Positions 6,178 through 6,753 of a stretch of 6,753 nt of DNA are shown in pieces. Location: assembly GCA_027005175.1 (NCBI GenBank), contig JALTMC010000481.1:1-6753 (forward strand), read 5' to 3'. A program made the translations under genes and the position numbers. Numbering within the stretch: position 1 is the first letter of the stretch; each line of letters starts with the position of its first letter. The DNA is from Myxococcales bacterium. Its GTDB lineage: Bacteria; Myxococcota_C; UBA6777. The notes beneath the pieces were generated by a model. It was not told the origin of the DNA and did not search any database. It was given only the letters and a program-made list of their open reading frames with translations.

Positions 6178-6194
6178 CCCAGATGATACCGAAA

Positions 6195-6250
6195 ATTCTT
6201 ACCCCAACAAGATTCTTACCTCACCCCAACGATATTCTTTCCCCCACAAC
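6195..6250. repeat. Three imperfect ATTCTT-C-rich repeats
   Basis: ATTCTT occurs at 6195, 6212 and 6234, each time followed by a cytosine-rich stretch ending in CAAC (ACCCCAAC, ACCTCACCCCAAC and TCCCCCACAAC). The copies are of unequal length, so this is not a clean tandem array. A related string, TTCTTCCCCAACAAC, occurs at 4897-4911 in the gap after the ABC ATPase. The function is unknown. Confidence 0.5.
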
Positions 6251-6406
6251 ACAAAATAAAAAGAGAGTATTCCTCATCACCACCACCTTCAAAAATTCTC
6301 TATCAAAGCAAATAATTTTAGACACATAAGAACAAGGACTATTTCCTACTTACGTTAGAGAATGATCCACAAGAAAAGACGATGAAAAGAAAACAGGTCG
6401 AAGTCC

Positions 6407-6435
6407 TTGCAAGCATTTTCAAAAATAGATAAGAT
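6407..6435 (+). promoter_or_regulatory. Possible sigma70-type promoter for the response regulator gene
   Basis: TTGCAA (6407-6412) and TAAGAT (6430-6435) are separated by the optimal 17 bases, and each matches four of six consensus positions. The -35 lies inside the 8-base palindrome CTTGCAAG (6406-6413), a possible operator. Transcription would start near 6442, giving a leader of about 108 bases. Confidence 0.4.
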
Positions 6436-6489
6436 GCAAACAACTTGTGTATGTGTAGTACTGAAAAAAGGAAAGAGGACGAGGAGCAC

Positions 6490-6508
6490 CCGAGAAAAAG
6501 CTTCTCGG
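6490..6508 (+). promoter_or_regulatory. Leader hairpin with a competing downstream copy near the ribosome binding site
   Basis: CCGAGAA (6490-6496) and TTCTCGG (6502-6508) form a perfect 7-bp stem with a 5-base loop. CCGAGAA occurs again at 6531-6537, immediately before the AAGGAG core, so TTCTCGG can pair with either copy. The downstream pairing is extended by GGT (6511-6513) with ACC (6528-6530) and would place the ribosome binding site against the helix. This could be a translational switch. Confidence 0.5.
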
Positions 6509-6549
6509 CAGGTGTACACAAGACAAAACCCCGAGAAAAGGAGAGACAC

Positions 6550-6753
6550 ATGGCAAAGCGAGGCCGCAAGAGAAAAAAGAAGCTGATCATTATCGATGAT
6601 CACACCCTTGTACGAGATGCTCTGGTACGTTTGATTAACGAAGAGTCTGATCTTCAGGTAGTTGCTTCCTCTGGAGAAGGGGAAGATTTAGTCTCATTGG
6701 TTGAGAAACATTCTCCTGATTTGGTTCTTCTTGACATCGAGTTGCCCAACAAC
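6550..6753 (+). CDS. Response regulator, receiver domain, N-terminal part (runs off the right edge)
   Basis: Two-component response regulator; 68 residues are visible. After an unusually basic leader (AKRGRKRKKK, residues 2-11) a receiver domain begins with beta-1 LIIIDD, whose Asp16-Asp17 form the acidic Mg-binding pair. HTLVRDAL follows, then beta-3 LVLLDIELP with Asp62 as the expected phosphoacceptor. The DDH..VR..L opening and VVAS.GEGEDLV resemble NarL/FixJ-type regulators, so a C-terminal helix-turn-helix output domain is likely but lies outside the window. The ATG is supported by AGGAG (6539-6543) at 6 bases. The gene has its own intergenic region with a plausible promoter and leader hairpin. 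The cognate histidine kinase is not in the window. Confidence 0.93.
   Translation, partial: MAKRGRKRKKKLIIIDDHTLVRDALVRLINEESDLQVVASSGEGEDLVSLVEKHSPDLVLLDIELPNN

Larger units (their letters stand above)
6178..6549. other. Intergenic region before the response regulator gene
   Basis: These 372 bases contain no convincing gene. The first 75 bases carry C-rich imperfect repeats. An A-rich stretch follows, then a plausible promoter (6407-6435), a leader of about 100 bases with a hairpin at 6490-6508, and the ribosome binding site AAAGGAG (6537-6543). No intrinsic terminator with a T-run is seen after the upstream gene. Confidence 0.6.

Noticed and set aside
6382-6432. 16-codon open frame beginning MKRKQVEVL in the intergenic region
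   Set aside because: It has no good ribosome binding site, overlaps the likely promoter and is short enough to occur by chance.

Overview
The window looks like ordinary chromosomal DNA from a Gram-negative bacterium of roughly 50% GC (estimated by eye). No insertion sequence, tRNA, rRNA, CRISPR array or phage structural gene is visible. A lipoprotein signal peptide, an MtnA, a PP2C phosphatase, TPR proteins and a short RdgC-like protein followed by an overlapping companion gene recall the former Deltaproteobacteria (Myxococcota, Desulfuromonadota, Bdellovibrionota). That placement rests on gene content and remembered family patterns, so it is tentative.

Layout. Positions 1-489 (minus) hold the N-terminal 163 residues of a PP2C-type protein phosphatase that runs off the left edge. 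A 201-base divergent intergenic region follows, with a possible sigma70 promoter and a perfect 7-bp inverted repeat. It leads to a 371-residue TPR lipoprotein (691-1806, plus) carrying a run of 11 arginines. The convergent gap 1807-1913 contains an exact 23-bp tandem duplication. mtnA (methionine salvage) lies on the minus strand at 1914-2957. A second divergent intergenic region (2958-3206) has an inverted repeat, a direct repeat and a palindrome at the ribosome binding site.

Four plus-strand genes then run in one direction: a membrane-anchored TPR protein (3207-4184), a CcmA-like ABC ATPase (4192-4893), a short RdgC-family protein (5009-5656) and an overlapping companion (5653-6177). The first two are almost contiguous and the last two are coupled through ATGA. 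The 115-base gap between the pairs has no convincing terminator, so one transcript is possible. A 372-base intergenic region with C-rich repeats, a plausible promoter and a switch-like leader hairpin precedes a response regulator (6550 to the right edge), of which only the first 68 residues are present.

How the genes relate. The phosphatase and the response regulator are signalling proteins, but their targets lie outside the window. The TPR protein and the ABC ATPase probably act together at the inner membrane, although no permease is seen. The RdgC-like protein and its companion are best read as a two-gene DNA-binding or recombination-associated module, and this is the most interesting gene pair here. 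I did not find a clearly new multi-gene defence or mobile system.
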